A stretch of 64,000 nt of DNA from Adiantum capillus-veneris (GCA_014529385.2 CM043949.1:149833850-149897849); one strand, 5' to 3'; counted from the stretch's first letter, positions 1-11,558 are shown. A program made the numbers and translations. The notes: generated from the letters alone by a model not told the origin.

Positions 1-340
1 AGTGTTCCATTCCATCATATTATGCCTCCAATGATTCTCATTGCTTTGTCATCCTCATGCATATAAACCCCTGTGTACTATATCTCATTAACATGTTGTA
101 GAAACCCAATACTCCATTTAACAATAATGTAACAAGTATCTCCCACTGTCAATGCATCCATTGTTGAAAATGGAATGAATTTTCTCTATTCAAAATTAAA
201 ATCAATTGACATTGATACATTGTCTACCCCAATAAGCATGTTAGAACTATATGCATTTGGATCTATTTCACATACACTCCCAATGGAAACTTATCGTGTA
301 GCTACAAACATGCATACTCTATCATCAGGATTAAAACCTA
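1..340. other. flank left of element A, no gene seen
   Basis: AT-rich sequence with no recognisable protein or RNA. A 64-codon open frame at 175-369 runs into the element A LTR and resembles nothing. No target-site duplication could be matched between this flank and the far end of element A. Confidence 0.5.
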
Positions 341-1886
341 TACGTTGTCGTGTTGTGGTACGCATATAGTGGGAACGGGCATTAAACGATTTATCTTGTG
401 ACTTTTTGACGCATAATTATACTTTATATAATACTCATATGCATAAATAAAAGCTTTCTACCATACCTTAGTATCTACTTTTAAAATAATATAAATGTAC
501 ATTACTATTAGAAAGTGCTATAAGAGAAGTATCAATGATTGTGCCTCTTTTTGTATGGGGGAAAAGCATTTGTATATTTCTTCTAATATCTTAGCTATAC
601 TCTATCATATAAAAATTGTTTTCTTCTTTCACATTTATTTATTAATATAGCCCTTCAATAATGCATACCTTCTTGGATGCATACAAGAGGCAAGGGCCTA
701 CTAGAAGACTTTATGAAAGGGAAGATCCAAAGCTTCTTGGACCATCCCAATTTGAAAATCCCAACCTAAGGGCGTGGAGAAAATGCCAAAATCATGTCAA
801 GCTCTTTTAGTAGGCCAATTTTTCCTTTTGAAGCATGCCAATCCGAGTTATAGGTCAAAAGTTACAGGGAAAACAATGAAAAATCCTCTCACAACTACAC
901 TGCAAGAAGAGGTGGTAAACATGTGAATCAAGTGAAAAGAGGTAATCTTGGTCTTTTTCCACAAAATAAGATATTTTGAGGATAAAATACACAAGCATGT
1001 GAATGCGACACCTCAAAGATGCCTTGAAGGACAAGACACACAAGTTGGGACCCCCTGCTGGAGCCACAAAGAAGATGCCTAGGTGGGGCCCACATATATC
1101 ATGCACCCACATGGAGCCTCAACGACCAAAAATGCTGAATTTCATGATATTTTGAGTCCTAATATTTCCCATTCTAAGACATATCCAAAGAACATTTGAT
1201 TTGGGCTAATTCTTTAGCCTAATCTAGTGATTATGTAAAACATGGCTTCCTCACCTATTAAAAGGGAAACCTTCTCTTCATTGTGGGAAATTTATGAGTG
1301 AATGAGAATAGCTCAATTCCATAGTGACACACTCATCTTAGTGCCATACTTTCCCTTGAATAAAGACTGAAGTCTTGCCTCATCTTCTCTCTCCATTAAG
1401 CTCGTGATGATTGCTCTCATGTAAGATATATGTTGCTAGTGTTTCTTTCATTTTCATATCTAGTCCAATAATTGTCTCTAACTCTATCTCTATCTCTCAT
1501 TATCTATATTTAATACCACCACCACACTTAATCTATCTATAATTCTATCTTTACTCCTTCTTTCATCTCTCTTGTTGTGTCCTAATTGTTTCATTAGAAG
1601 GTATTCAAGCAGCAATCTTGTCAATGTAATGGGCACAACCTTCTTGTGGGAAACAATTATGTGCACAAAGTTAGTAACCATATCTTCATCTTTCACAAGC
1701 ATCTCTCTCTCTTAAGGTTCTCATTCTCTTCCACAAACTCTAGAATCTCCTTGCTACAGGTACTTCTCTCCCCGCAGTATCCTTATTGCCTAAGGGCAAC
1801 AATAGGGCTTGGGAGAGAAACTCTGTTCTTCTTCTCCTTTCACTTCTTTCACACCTTTATCTTTGAACATACTAAGTATATCATTG

Positions 1887-2111
1887 ATGAATAACCATAA
1901 TACACATAGAGGCAATTTCTTTCATTTCCATTCTGTGCATTCTATTAGGATCAACATTTGGATTAGTCGAAAGATTCACTTTCAGCAATGCATGGTGTTT
2001 CTATTTGGTCCTGAAAGGCTCAACGAAATAATTCTTTCACGAGATCCCATCATACTACCTACTATTGACTATAACTTCTCTTTTGATGTGAATGTGGTTA
2101 TTTTATTATGA
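1887..2111 (+). CDS. alpha small ORF in element A 5' LTR
   Basis: This is a 74-codon ORF of unknown function inside the LTR, downstream of its TATA-like box and upstream of gag. It begins ATG AAT AAC CAT. It shares the block RIN-x-x-ISRKIHFQQ, then FxFG-x-x-RLxEI, ILP-x-IxY and a C-terminal SFDV with ORFs before gag in elements B, C and D. Against the B copy I count about a dozen silent codon differences within the conserved residues, which points to selection on protein. Its TGA stop overlaps the next ORF's start as ATGA. No membrane segment or known motif is visible, though the last residues are hydrophobic. Whether it is translated is unknown. Confidence 0.6.
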   Translation: MNNHNTHRGNFFHFHSVHSIRINIWISRKIHFQQCMVFLFGPERLNEIILSRDPIILPTIDYNFSFDVNVVILL

Positions 2112-2319
2112 ATCAAGAGGATTTATACTCACAACTAATCTCAATCGCTAGACAAAACATATACGTTATAAAAGCACAAAGCTACAGTTCCAAAGAGAAA
2201 TCGGTAGCTTATTTGGACAACAAAGATTAAATATCATTAACTCATCCATTAACCCTTTTATCCTACCCATGATACGATATGATCGTAATCTCAATGTTTT
2301 CATATTTGTTTTGTTTTGA
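2108..2319 (+). pseudogene. beta small ORF in element A 5' LTR, frameshifted
   Basis: Beta starts with ATG overlapping the alpha stop (ATGA), a layout that allows termination-reinitiation. The N-terminus MNQEDLYSQLISIARQNIY matches beta in B, in the 3' LTR copy and at the right edge. A one-base loss near 2170, compared with the 3' LTR copy, shifts the frame, after which the typical block continues in another frame through PFILPMIRYD to the usual DVxIFxLF-like end. Total length is 212 nt where an intact copy has 213. Function unknown; clearly related to alpha by the shared KLQFQR-like and ILPxIxY blocks. Confidence 0.6.
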
Positions 2320-2525
2320 CTATCTTTCATGAGTTTTCTCCATCACGTGTGTGTTTGTAAGGAAAAGTGAGCGGCTTCTTTGGCTACATTTCTTCTTTAT
2401 CTCTAGAAGCTATGTTATCTATATCTTAGCTCCTTCTCATAATCCTTGAGGTTCCTCACAAGCTCTCACCGCAACAACAGGCCCGGTGCCTTTTTGGCAA
2501 GACCTCCAACTTCTTGACATATTTT

Positions 2526-2540
2526 TGGTGAACCTGACGC
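2526..2540 (+). promoter_or_regulatory. probable primer-binding site of element A
   Basis: TGGTGAACCTGACGC lies a few bases after the inferred LTR end and could pair with a tRNA ending in GGTTCACCA. The LTR boundary is itself inferred, so this is tentative. Confidence 0.35.
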
Positions 2541-2572
2541 GAATCTTCCAGGGTGAGAGTTTGTGGGTAACC

Positions 2573-3390
2573 ATGGGTGATCATGTTGAGCAACAGGGTA
2601 TGCATTTTGACCCAGTAACAATGAAAATGTTTCAAGCATTTGCAATGTTCATGCAACAATAACATGCCACTGAAAGAAGGGAGATTTCAGCAACAAAGGC
2701 CATACAAGTGGTCGTCAACAGAATGGATCAGTTCAATGGCAAAGATGTAACCAAGTACTTAAGTGAGTATGTGAAAGAGATGAAGCTACATCGCGTGTCA
2801 AAAGGTGAGATGATTCAAAGCTTTGAGTTGGTTGTTGCTCCAGAAATTAGGGAGCATGCTAGGGAAATTATAGATGGGCATGGGAGAAATTGGGAAGAAC
2901 TCAAAGTAGCTTTAAAGGAGGAATATTTCATGTAGGACTCTGAGAGAGTGACCAAAAGAACATTCTTAGAATGGGTAGTCAAGACAAAGCAAGGACTATC
3001 AATAACACTGAGCTACTTAGGAAATTTGAGCGATGCTATGCACAACTCACTAGGACAGAAAGGGCCACACTAGATGCAGAGAAGACATATCTTTTCTTAC
3101 AAGCCGCAGGTAAAGAGTTTCAAGAAAATTTGGAGCTTCTTCTTGAAGATAAAGATGCTGATCAAGGACTAAAGACCGACTGGAATGAAGTTGAAGGTGC
3201 TGTCTCGTTGCTTGCCAAATGCCAAAGAAGAAGAGACAAGATGGTAGTAAGCACCACAAGTCCTTCAACCTCAACTTCTGACAAAATGGTAAAGCCTACC
3301 TATATAGCTCCTAAGTTTGATGAGTCTATGCTAGATGAGCTTATGAAGGGAATGTGTGACTTGAAGGTGAAGCTTGCAAAGCTTGAATAA
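2573..3390 (+). pseudogene. gag of element A, broken
   Basis: The capsid-type Gag should package the element RNA. The chosen start is ATG at 2573, because the right-edge copy has an ATG at the same place with similar following residues. A TAA after MFMQQ (about 2660) replaces the CAA kept in the right-edge copy. The frame then runs through KDVTKYLSEYVKEMKLHRVS and a helical region, meets a TAG near 2933 and shifts frame near 2965. The rest (2971-3390) is a 139-codon helix-rich segment ending with a Ser/Thr-rich linker and a Lys-rich tail. Assignment rests on position and composition before the zinc knuckle, so it is weaker than for pol. Confidence 0.6.
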
Positions 3391-3455
3391 AAAGGCACAC
3401 CATCAGGGCCACTTCTTAGGCAAAGACAACAACCCAAAGAAGGGTTTGTTAATAG

Positions 3456-4307
3456 ATGTATTGGTGTGATAGTATAGACCATGTAAGAAGGGATTGTGAT
3501 GATTTTAGTGATGCTTTGTCAAAAGATGTTGTCTTTTTTAAGGATGGTAGAATCCACTTAAGAGAGACAGGTCCACCCTTGAGAACTAACTTTAGGAACG
3601 GGGGAATGCAAATCTTAGTTGAGGATATGGCAGTTAACCATGCCACCTCTTCAGTTGAGGCAGCTACTTATGGAATAAAAATGGAGCATCTTAGTGATGA
3701 AGAGGTGAATGACCATCATGGTCAAATTTGGCCAAATGTCATGCAATCAGCTAAAAAGGGAAAGCTTACAAAAGAGATTCTACATGAAGCAGGTGATTGC
3801 ATACATCTAGAAACAGGATGGAATGATCCAGTGGACTCATTGTCAGTGCATGCCTACATTACAAAATGCCAACAAGATGAGGCTATTGTAGAAGAGAAGC
3901 GCAAATGTGAGAATGTTGATGAAGGACCATCAAAAAGAGCTTCTAGAAGTGGGGGAACAAGCGACTCAATGCCTTCTCAAACACCCTCAACACAAGGAGC
4001 ATCTCCACCTGAAGTACTCATGGAGGATTCTACAAGAGGAAAGAAGAAAGAGCCAACAAAAGGTAAGACAAAAGGCCCAACTTATAAACTACAATCTGAT
4101 ATTGAGGTTGCTACAGATTTAAAGAATGTCTTGGAGGAAAGGATCTTGAATAGCAAGATTGAGTTTACTATGGGAAAAGTTCTTGGCATTGCAAAGCGTG
4201 AATTCCATGAGGAGATCATTGACATCATCAAGAGGAAGAGGCAAACTCTTGCTGAAGATTCTCGTCCACAAATTGAAGGGGAAACCTCGAAGACACAAGG
4301 GATGTAG
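3456..4307 (+). pseudogene. element A zinc-knuckle remnant and charged spacer
   Basis: An open frame of 283 codons starts in a CCHC nucleic-acid-binding knuckle. It reads WCDSIDHVRRDC, giving C-x4-H-x4-C, but the first Cys is missing because the frame changes just upstream. It continues with FFKDGRIHL and a long polar, Lys/Glu-rich spacer leading to the protease. The knuckle normally binds the element's RNA as part of Gag. A ribosomal shift upstream is possible, but other frameshifts in this copy make decay more likely. Confidence 0.55.
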
Positions 4308-4470
4308 GTGCAAAATAAGGAGGAGGATGATGAAACTATGGTGGGATGCAACCAATCTAGTGGGAGAGTGAAGCAAGTGCATTTCTCAAATGATGATGAA
4401 GAAGTTGAAGATATTCCTAGGAGTTACTATTCACGAAGTCATTGGGCAAGGGCTACTACATAAACTTTGG

Positions 4471-4780
4471 TCAAGGTAGGTGATCTTGAAGAGCCATTTG
4501 TTGCCTTGATTGACCATGGTTCAGAAAAAAACATACTGTCAAAAGTCTCTACAACAAGTGCAAATGGCCAATGGACACAGATCATGGTTGGATGGTAAAA
4601 GTGGCAAACAATTCATCCGGTGAATTGTATGCAGCATGTCCAGGTGTGAAGGTGACAATAGGTGATGTAAAGATTGACCAAAACTTCTTTGTACAGGATA
4701 CATCTTCATATCATCTCATCCTTGGACAGCCCTACATTGTGGGAGTTCGAATGGAAACAAAGGTAATGGACGATGGTTAA
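4471..4780 (+). pseudogene. retropepsin-like protease of element A, frameshifted
   Basis: An aspartic protease would cut Gag-Pol. The active-site region reads LIDHGSEKN, a D-H-G-S form of the usual D-S/T-G. A frameshift near 4560 then leads to MVKVAN and YHLILGQPYI, the second half of the fold (ILG-x-P-x-I). Stops follow at 4778 and beyond. The catalytic Asp is present, but the protein cannot be made in one piece. Confidence 0.65.
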
Positions 4781-5019
4781 GCATATGCTAGGATACGTAG
4801 AAAATATGGTAAACCTGCTATCCAATTTCTCACAGTTTGTGTGAACAATGAAAGAAATCGTGACAACCTCAGAGAACATTGTCTACCAAAGGTGAGCAAA
4901 GAGTTTCATGACCATAGGAAAATGATGGGTTTTGGCCAAGTACCATTGTAAAGCGGGATTGCAGTGGTACAAAAAGAAAAAGGGTCTCGCCTGATCCAAA
5001 AATAGGTAAAACTTTTTCA

Positions 5020-6546
5020 GTGAGATCCTTGGTAACAAGGAATGGATCAGTATGTTTTACAAGACTTGAAGATTTGAACAGATGTGAGAGGAAATATGTG
5101 CACAATGTACAAATAGGCATGAAAAAGAGTGGGTTTCTAGAGCCTACTAAAAATGTTTTGGGTTTGTGTGAACAAGTTTCTTTTGTAGATACTATGGGTG
5201 AGCTTGATGCTATAATGGGCTCTAGTTTCCATCTTGAAAATGAAGTTGTGGAAGTTTTCTCTATGGAAATGTATCAAGTAATAGAAGCCTTTAAAGAAAA
5301 CCAAATGGTTGGCCCAGAACTCCATGTTGAAACTAAATACAAGAGTGTAGTAAAGAAGGTGAAACCATTAGCTTCACCCTTACCACCCAACAATAGGGCA
5401 AATATTGTGCAGGCTTCTTTACAACCAAGTTTGAGGAATCCTAAAAAGATTGGGCATACCTTCACAAAGGAGTCTTTCCAAGAGTTGCAGATTCATCGCG
5501 AGGAGTTTCTAACACAGAAGGAGACAAAGTGATTCAAAGAAATGCTTTCAAAGCATGGTAAGGCTTTTTCATTTGAGCCACATAAGATAGGATGTGTTGA
5601 TCCTTCTATTGTAGCTCCGATGGTAATTTTCACAATACCTCATGTGCCTTGGAATCTGCGGCCTATTCCGGTTCCAAAGGCTCATTTGCCAAAGTTAGTA
5701 GAGCTACTGAATGAGAAAATCAAAATGGGAATCTTGGAGCCTTCTTGTGCTCCATACTCAAACAGGTGGTTCACAGTTCCAAAGAAGAATGGTTCTCTAC
5801 GCTTCATCCAAGATATGCGACCAGTGAACAAGGTGACAATCAGAAATGTAGGTACAGGTCCAATTGTGGATGAGTTTGCAGAGGCGTTTGCAGGGAGGGC
5901 AATCTACTCAATGGGGGATCTCTACTCAGGGTATGATCAATTTGAGCTTGCAAACGAAAGCAGAGACTTGACAACCATGAGGACACCTTTGGGTTTGGTA
6001 AGGTTGTGTACCTTGCCACAGGGAGCAACCAACTTGGTTTCACATATGATGAATGGAATGAATAAGGTCTTACGTGACTTTATTCCTCAAATCACAATGC
6101 CTTTCATTGATGATTTTCCTATCAAAGGATGTGAAAAAAGTGACAAAGATGAAGCTTTGGATCTCAAGGGATGTCGCAGATTTGTGGTAAATCACATAAA
6201 TGATTGTGATAAAATTTTGTCTAGGTTGGAAGAAGTGAATCTTACATTGTCAGGGAAAAAGTCTATGTTTGGTGTCAATGAAGTGCTCATTGTGGGGCAT
6301 ATGTGCGTGCCATATGGTAGGAAACCTTGTCCAGCAAAGGTAGATTCCATTCAAATAATGAAAGAAACATGCACTAGCATCACTGAGGTTAGAGGGTTTC
6401 TGGGAGCATGTGTCTTCTATGTTACTTGGATTCCACATTATGTGCATGTAGCTGATCTTCTTTATCGGTTGCTTAGAAAGAATCAAAATTTTAAATGGAC
6501 AGAAGCACATGTAAGATCCATGAAAAAGCTAAACGAGGTGCTCTAG
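5020..6546 (+). pseudogene. reverse transcriptase of element A
   Basis: One frame with a single TGA (5530-5532) covers a linker of about 170 codons and then the reverse transcriptase fingers and palm. Visible blocks are VPKKNGSLRFIQDMRPVN, IYSMGDLYSGYDQ (catalytic Asp of motif A), TPLGLVRLCTLPQGATN and the catalytic PFIDDF (normally x-[IL]DD), followed by thumb sequence with RGFLGAC. This is a Ty3/gypsy polymerase. Motif wording such as LCTLPQGATN differs from the plant [13 protein letters not shown] seen in elements B and I here, so A belongs to a distant lineage. The frame breaks after 6546 at the junction with RNase H. Confidence 0.8.
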
Positions 6547-6559
6547 TCAGCACCAACTT

Positions 6560-7358
6560 TGAGAAAGGTAGACTATGGTGTCAAAGGCTAGTAATTGTGA
6601 CAGTAGACACCAGTCCTACAGGGATTGGATGGGCAATAGGGCAAGATGACAAAGAAGGACGCAGGTATGTGGTAATATTTGGAGCAAAGGTACTAAGTGC
6701 TCACCAAAGAAACTATCCACAAATAAAGAGAGAGCTATGGGGTATCGTTACAGCCTTGAAAAATGGGAAAGAGTACGTAATTGGTGCATGTGTGGTTGTA
6801 GAAACAGATTGTCTACCACTTCTTGGGATGATTACTAGCTGCTCAACACCAGACATTGCTATGTTACAGTGGATTACCTACATTAAGTCCTTAAATCTTG
6901 AGTTTAAGCACATTGCAGGTAAAGACAATACAATGGCAGATATGCTATCAAGGGCAAGGTATGAAAATGAGTCCCAAATGATTGATAAGGGAGATGATGT
7001 AGGCACAAAGTTCTATTCTATCTCTCATGTCAAAGGTAACAATGTCTGTATGACTAATCTACTTGAATCATTCTTGAAAGAGATTTATGAAGGTGATTGG
7101 CTTCTTATTGGAAGCTACTTGAGTACTCTAACAAAACAGGATGATTGGTCTGAACAAGAACTCAAGAGGATACGCAGGAAAGCATATGGGTACTTTTTGA
7201 GGGATGGTTACTTGTGGAAGAATCCTAAACAAAAGGGTGCTACACCACAACATGTTATATGTAAAAAAGAGACTCAAGTAAAGCTCATGCAAGAGTTTCA
7301 TGAGAGTCTATGGGCTAGACACAGGGGTGTGTGGGAAACCTTCTCCAAGTTGAAATAA
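6560..7358 (+). pseudogene. RNase H and integrase N-terminal region of element A
   Basis: The open frame at 6495-7358 carries RNase H with its four acidic positions: TVDTSPTGIGWA, RELWGIVTAL, VETDCLPLL and KDNTMADMLSRA. These residues degrade the RNA strand of RNA:DNA hybrids. After a spacer it enters the integrase zinc-binding region (HESLWARH), ending at a stop at 7356. The matching CVTCQ Cys pair lies just after this stop, at about 7410-7425. The active-site acids of RNase H are intact although the whole polyprotein is broken. Confidence 0.75.
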
Positions 7359-8468
7359 AATTACTAGAGGAAGGGTATGTATAAGGATGTATGTCAATTT
7401 GTAGAGTCATGTGTAACTTGTCAAATGTATTCAAATGTCCGACATCGTGATGGATTGCACCCTACATATCCACTAGCCATGCACTATAAATGGGTTGCGG
7501 ACTAGTCACAATGCCTTTAGGACTCTGGAAGATGAGATACTTGGTTCTTGCACGAGAGGACCTAACTAATCAGGTTGAAGGAAGAGCATTAAGAGCTAAA
7601 ACCACAGAAGCTGTGTGAAAATTCCTTCTTGATGAGGTGATTTTCCGTTATGGTTGTGTGGAAAATATCACTACAGATAGAGGTGAACTGGATGCGGAGG
7701 AAGCAAGGGAGTTCTTTTCTAGATTAGGAACTTACTACAGCTTACAACCTTGAAGGCCATGGAAAGAGTGAAAGAGGGCATCCTCCTATCATCAAAGCTT
7801 TGGCCAAGGCTTGCGAAGGAAGAGTTGGTGAGTGGCCAAAACTGTTACCATATGCTTTATGGACTGATCGTACAACACATAGCTCAGTAATAACTGGCTA
7901 CATGCTTGCGGAGCTAATGTATGGTCAAAAGCCAGTGATGCCGATTGAAGATACAATTCCCACATGGAATGTACTACCTTGGGAAGAGGGGCTTAGCGTG
8001 GAAGATCTCCTTGCACTGCATATTAGGCAACTAGAGAGAAGACCTGGAGACATTGAAGCTACAAAAGAACGACTCAAAAATGCAAGGTTGAAAAACAAGG
8101 ACTACTTTGATAAGCGACATCGACTCAGGAGCAAAACAATTGACAAAGGTGACTGGGTTTTAGTGTTTGATAGTAGCCTTGATAACCAGCACACAGTCAT
8201 GCGTAAGTTCTCAAAAAGATGGTTTGGACCGTATGTTGTAAAGCATGTGCATGAAACTTCTACTTACAGCTTGTCTGAACTAGATGGTACAGAAGTAAAG
8301 ATTTCCATTGTGTGAAAAAGGATCAAAATGTTTAAGAGAAGAGGAGACAATGATCTAGAAGATGTTGATGAGGAAGAAGAAAAAAACACAGGTGAAGATC
8401 AAAGTGAACATGAAGCTCTGGAATCATCCAGTGAAGTAGAAAGCAAGGAAGATGTACAAGAGGACTAA
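7359..8468 (+). pseudogene. integrase core and C-terminal region of element A
   Basis: The catalytic core (7430-7800) is full of stops and the D,D-35-E residues cannot be followed. From 7800 to 8315 one frame is open and shows the end of the core, LPYALWTDRTTHSSVITGY and AELMYGQKPVMP, then the DNA-binding C-terminal domain with DKGDWVLVFDSS and KRWFGPYVVKHV. After a TGA an acidic tail (EDVDEEEEKN and similar) continues to 8468. The integrase would insert the element into chromosomes; this copy cannot. Confidence 0.7.
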
Positions 8469-8513
8469 TCTTACAAAGAGACAATGTGGAACATACCGGA
8501 AGATGTGCAGGTT

Positions 8514-8522
8514 CAGAGGGGG
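8514..8522 (+). promoter_or_regulatory. polypurine tract of element A
   Basis: CAGAGGGGG lies directly before the TG that starts the 3' LTR, the expected place for second-strand priming. Confidence 0.65.
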
Positions 8523-8566
8523 TGATTGCCGTGCTATGGCACATATATAGTGGGAACGGGCATTAA

Positions 8567-9914
8567 CACTAGGTTGGTAATAGGACACTTGTATGTCCTG
8601 GGACACTTTTATGTCCTGTTAAGTGACCATTTTCCTTGAATTATGTCAAGAGTTTCAAAATGGATTTTGAGGTGCTATCTATCTAGAAAGTTGTCTCATG
8701 AGCTAAAAAAAACTCGACATTTTTTTGGAATATCAATTCCATCTTTAACCTTGTCCTTGCACAACATTTCACAACCTAAACTGTGTAAAAAAACGGGTCT
8801 TGTTTTTGCCTTTTCTCAACTTTTTGCAACTACACCACTCTAGAATTCATGTTTGTGAGGTCTATAATGCTAGAGAACTATCTTTAGTAGTCCTCAACGT
8901 GTCCTATTGCTTCTAGGGAGAAATAAGTATTAAAGTTGTAAGTTATGACCAAATTACAAAAATTGTCAAATCCTGTTTTTTAGCCAATTTTAGCTATTCT
9001 ATGATTTTTTTGGTGGATTTCATGATATCCAAATGCATTTCTTATTTTCTATGTCGCATATTGTAACATAAAGCTAATATTCCTTGAGTTTTGGGGCACC
9101 TAATACCCTATTTTGCATAGTACACAACGATGGTTGATTTGTTCAATTATAGAAGAAAACAAAAGTACATTCTAGTATATGAAGTATAGCTTTTTTAATA
9201 TTGTTAGTTTCTTGTGACAACTACATGCATTTTGTAGGTAGTAACCATATCTAGTCATAAGGATCAAATTTGGCTAGATATTGAATAGTTTCTATGGGAT
9301 TCTACAACTCATAATGTTGAGCCCAGTTTTTTCATGTTTGCTGTATTTAGCACTTCATCTTAATTTGTCCCCAAGATTCCCCTTGGTAAGAGATGTATTA
9401 TTCTTTTTACATGCTCCATGGCTCCTTATGAACATAAAAGGACAATAGGGAACTAAGAAAACATGCATATATTATTTTTATTGAGCGTGGCTATAGAAAC
9501 TTTGATGATAGGTTTGCAGAATGGTAAAAATTCAACTTTTTTGTACCTATTTATTTTGGCAAAAAAAAAAAATAGTGAGTGGGAATCAATCATATGTTGT
9601 GATCACCAACCCATTGAAGTTAACTAGGGAATTTATATCAAGTCCTACAAAAATCCCTAATCTTATTTTTATGCAACAAAACGTAAGAAATGACTGTTTT
9701 GATGAAAATGCACTGGTCCATCAACTTTGGAGGCTTGGTGTGACCAAAAGATGAGAAATTTTACGAGTTTCTTATTTTTTCCGTGTGTAGTAGGCCTTGA
9801 ACTATAACGTCATGAAAGGATTTTACAAAATGAGTGGATCTACTATATTTTTGGAGGTTTTTTTCAAAACTCTGAAAGGACACTTTTATGTCCTGTTAGG
9901 TTACCAACCTAGTG
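8567..9914. mobile_element. TTAA-flanked DNA transposon, copy 1 (1348 bp)
   Basis: Perfect 14-bp terminal inverted repeats CACTAGGTTGGTAA are flanked by TTAA on both sides. The other LTR of element A has the same flanks with a single TTAA (382-385), so the insertion and its duplicated target are seen directly. Just inside the ends are copies of GGACACTTTTATGTCC, itself partly palindromic: two on the left, one on the right. There is no transposase, so it is non-autonomous. The termini look like CACTA elements, but those duplicate 2-3 bp; TTAA targeting is typical of piggyBac. Because TTAA is a palindrome, a 2-bp TA duplication with ACACTAGG ends would fit too. Confidence 0.85.
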
Positions 9915-11369
9915 TTAAACGATTTATCTTGTGACTTTTTGACGCATAAGAATACTTCATATAATACTCATATGCATAAATAAAAGCTTTCTACCATACC
10001 TTAGTATCTACTTTTAAAGTAATATAAATGTACATTACTATTAGAAAGTATTGCAAGAGAAGTATCAATGATTGTGCCTATTTTTGTCTAGGGGAAAAGC
10101 ATTTGTATATTTCTTCTAATATCTCAGCTATACCATATCATACATAAATTATTTTCTTCTTTTCACATTTATTTAATAATATAACCCTTCAATAATGCAT
10201 ACCTTCTTGGATAGATACAACAGGGAAGGGCCTACTAGAAGACTTTATGAAAAGGAAGATCCAAAGCTTCTTGGACCATCCTGACCTAAGGGCATGGAGA
10301 AAAGGAAAAAACCAAGTCAATCTCTTTTAGTAGACCAATTTTTCCATTTGAAGCATGTCAATCTGAGTTACAGGTCAAAAGCTATAGGGAAAACAGTGAA
10401 AAATCCTCTCACAACTACACTGCAAGAAGAGATGGTAAACAGGTGATCAAGTGAAAAGAGGTAACCTTGGTCTTTTTCCATAAAATAAGATATTTGGAGG
10501 ATAAACGACACAAGCATGTGAATGTGACACCTCAAAGATGCCTTGAAGGACAAGACACACAAGTTGGGACCCCCTGCTGGAGCCACACAGAAGATGCCTA
10601 GGTGGGGCCCACATACATCATGCACCCACATGGAGCCTCAACGACCAAAAATGCTGAATTTCATGATATTTTGAGTCCTAATATTTCCCGTTCTAAGAAA
10701 TATCCAAAGATCATTTGATTTGGGCTAATTCTTTAGCCTAATCAAGTGATTATGTAAAACATGGTTTCCTCACCCATTAAAAGGGCAACCTTCTCTTCAT
10801 TGTGGGACATTTCTGAGTGAGTGAGAATAGCTCAACTCCATAGTGACACACTCATCTTAGTGCCATACTTTCCCTTGAAGACAGACTGAAGTCTTGCCTC
10901 ATCTTCTCTCTCCATTAAGGTGGTGATGATTGCTCTCATGTAAGATATATGTTGCTAGTTTTTATTTCATTTGCATATCTAGTCCAATACTTGTCTATAA
11001 CTCTATCTCTATCACTCATTATCTATATTTAATAACACCACCACACTTAGATCTATCTCTAATTCTATCTTTACTCCTTCTTTCATCTCTCTTGTTGTGC
11101 CCTAATTGTTTCATTGGAAGGTATTCAAGTAGCAATCTTGTCAATGTAATGGGCACAACCTTCTTGCAGGAAACAATTATGTGCACAAGGCTAGTAACCA
11201 TAACTTCATCTTTCACAAGCATATCTCTCTCTTAAGGTTCTCATTCTCTTCCACAAACTCTAGAATCTCCTTGCTACAGGTACTTCTCTCCCCGCAGTAT
11301 CCTTATTGCCTAAGGGCAACAATAGGGCTTGGGAGAGAAACTCTCTTCTTCTTCTCCTTTCACTTCTTT

Positions 11370-11558
11370 CATTTTCATTGCGTGCAATCTATTAGGGTCA
11401 ACATTTGGATTAGTCGAAAGATTCACTTTCAGCAACGCATAGTGTTTCTATTTGGTCGTGAAAGGCTCAACAAAATACTTCTCTCACCAGATCCCATCAT
11501 ACTATCTATTATTGACTATAACTTCTCTTTTGATGTGAATGTGGTTATTTTATTATGA
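11370..11558 (+). pseudogene. alpha small ORF in element A 3' LTR, start lost
   Basis: The body of alpha (RVNIWISRKIHFQQRIVFLFG to the SFDV end) is open and in frame with the TGA at 11556-11558, but a deletion removed the ATG and first codons present in the 5' LTR. An upstream frame reads into it by chance from 11181. The ATGA overlap with beta is kept. Confidence 0.55.

Larger units (their letters stand above)
341..2519 (+). repeat. 5' LTR of element A
   Basis: It matches 8523-11837 once the inserted DNA element is removed. The left end aligns with the TGATTGCC that follows the polypurine tract at 8514-8522, but here it starts TA. The right end, CTTGACA at 2519, is inferred from the similar GACCGCCAAATTCTTGACA at 11819-11837. 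A TATA-like TATTAAAAGG lies near 1256 and AATAAA near 1359. The distal part contains the alpha and beta small ORFs, which would therefore lie in the transcribed leader. TTAA at 382-385 is the empty site for the transposon found in the other LTR. Confidence 0.75.

Noticed and set aside
9521-9754. Frame of about 77 codons shared by both TTAA-flanked elements
   Set aside because: The two copies are similar along their entire length, so the shared frame is not evidence of coding; it crosses a poly(A) run and resembles no transposase.
8567-9914. Classification as an ordinary CACTA (En/Spm) element
   Set aside because: The flanks do not fit a 3-bp duplication (TAA on the left, TTA on the right), while TTAA fits both copies and the empty site.
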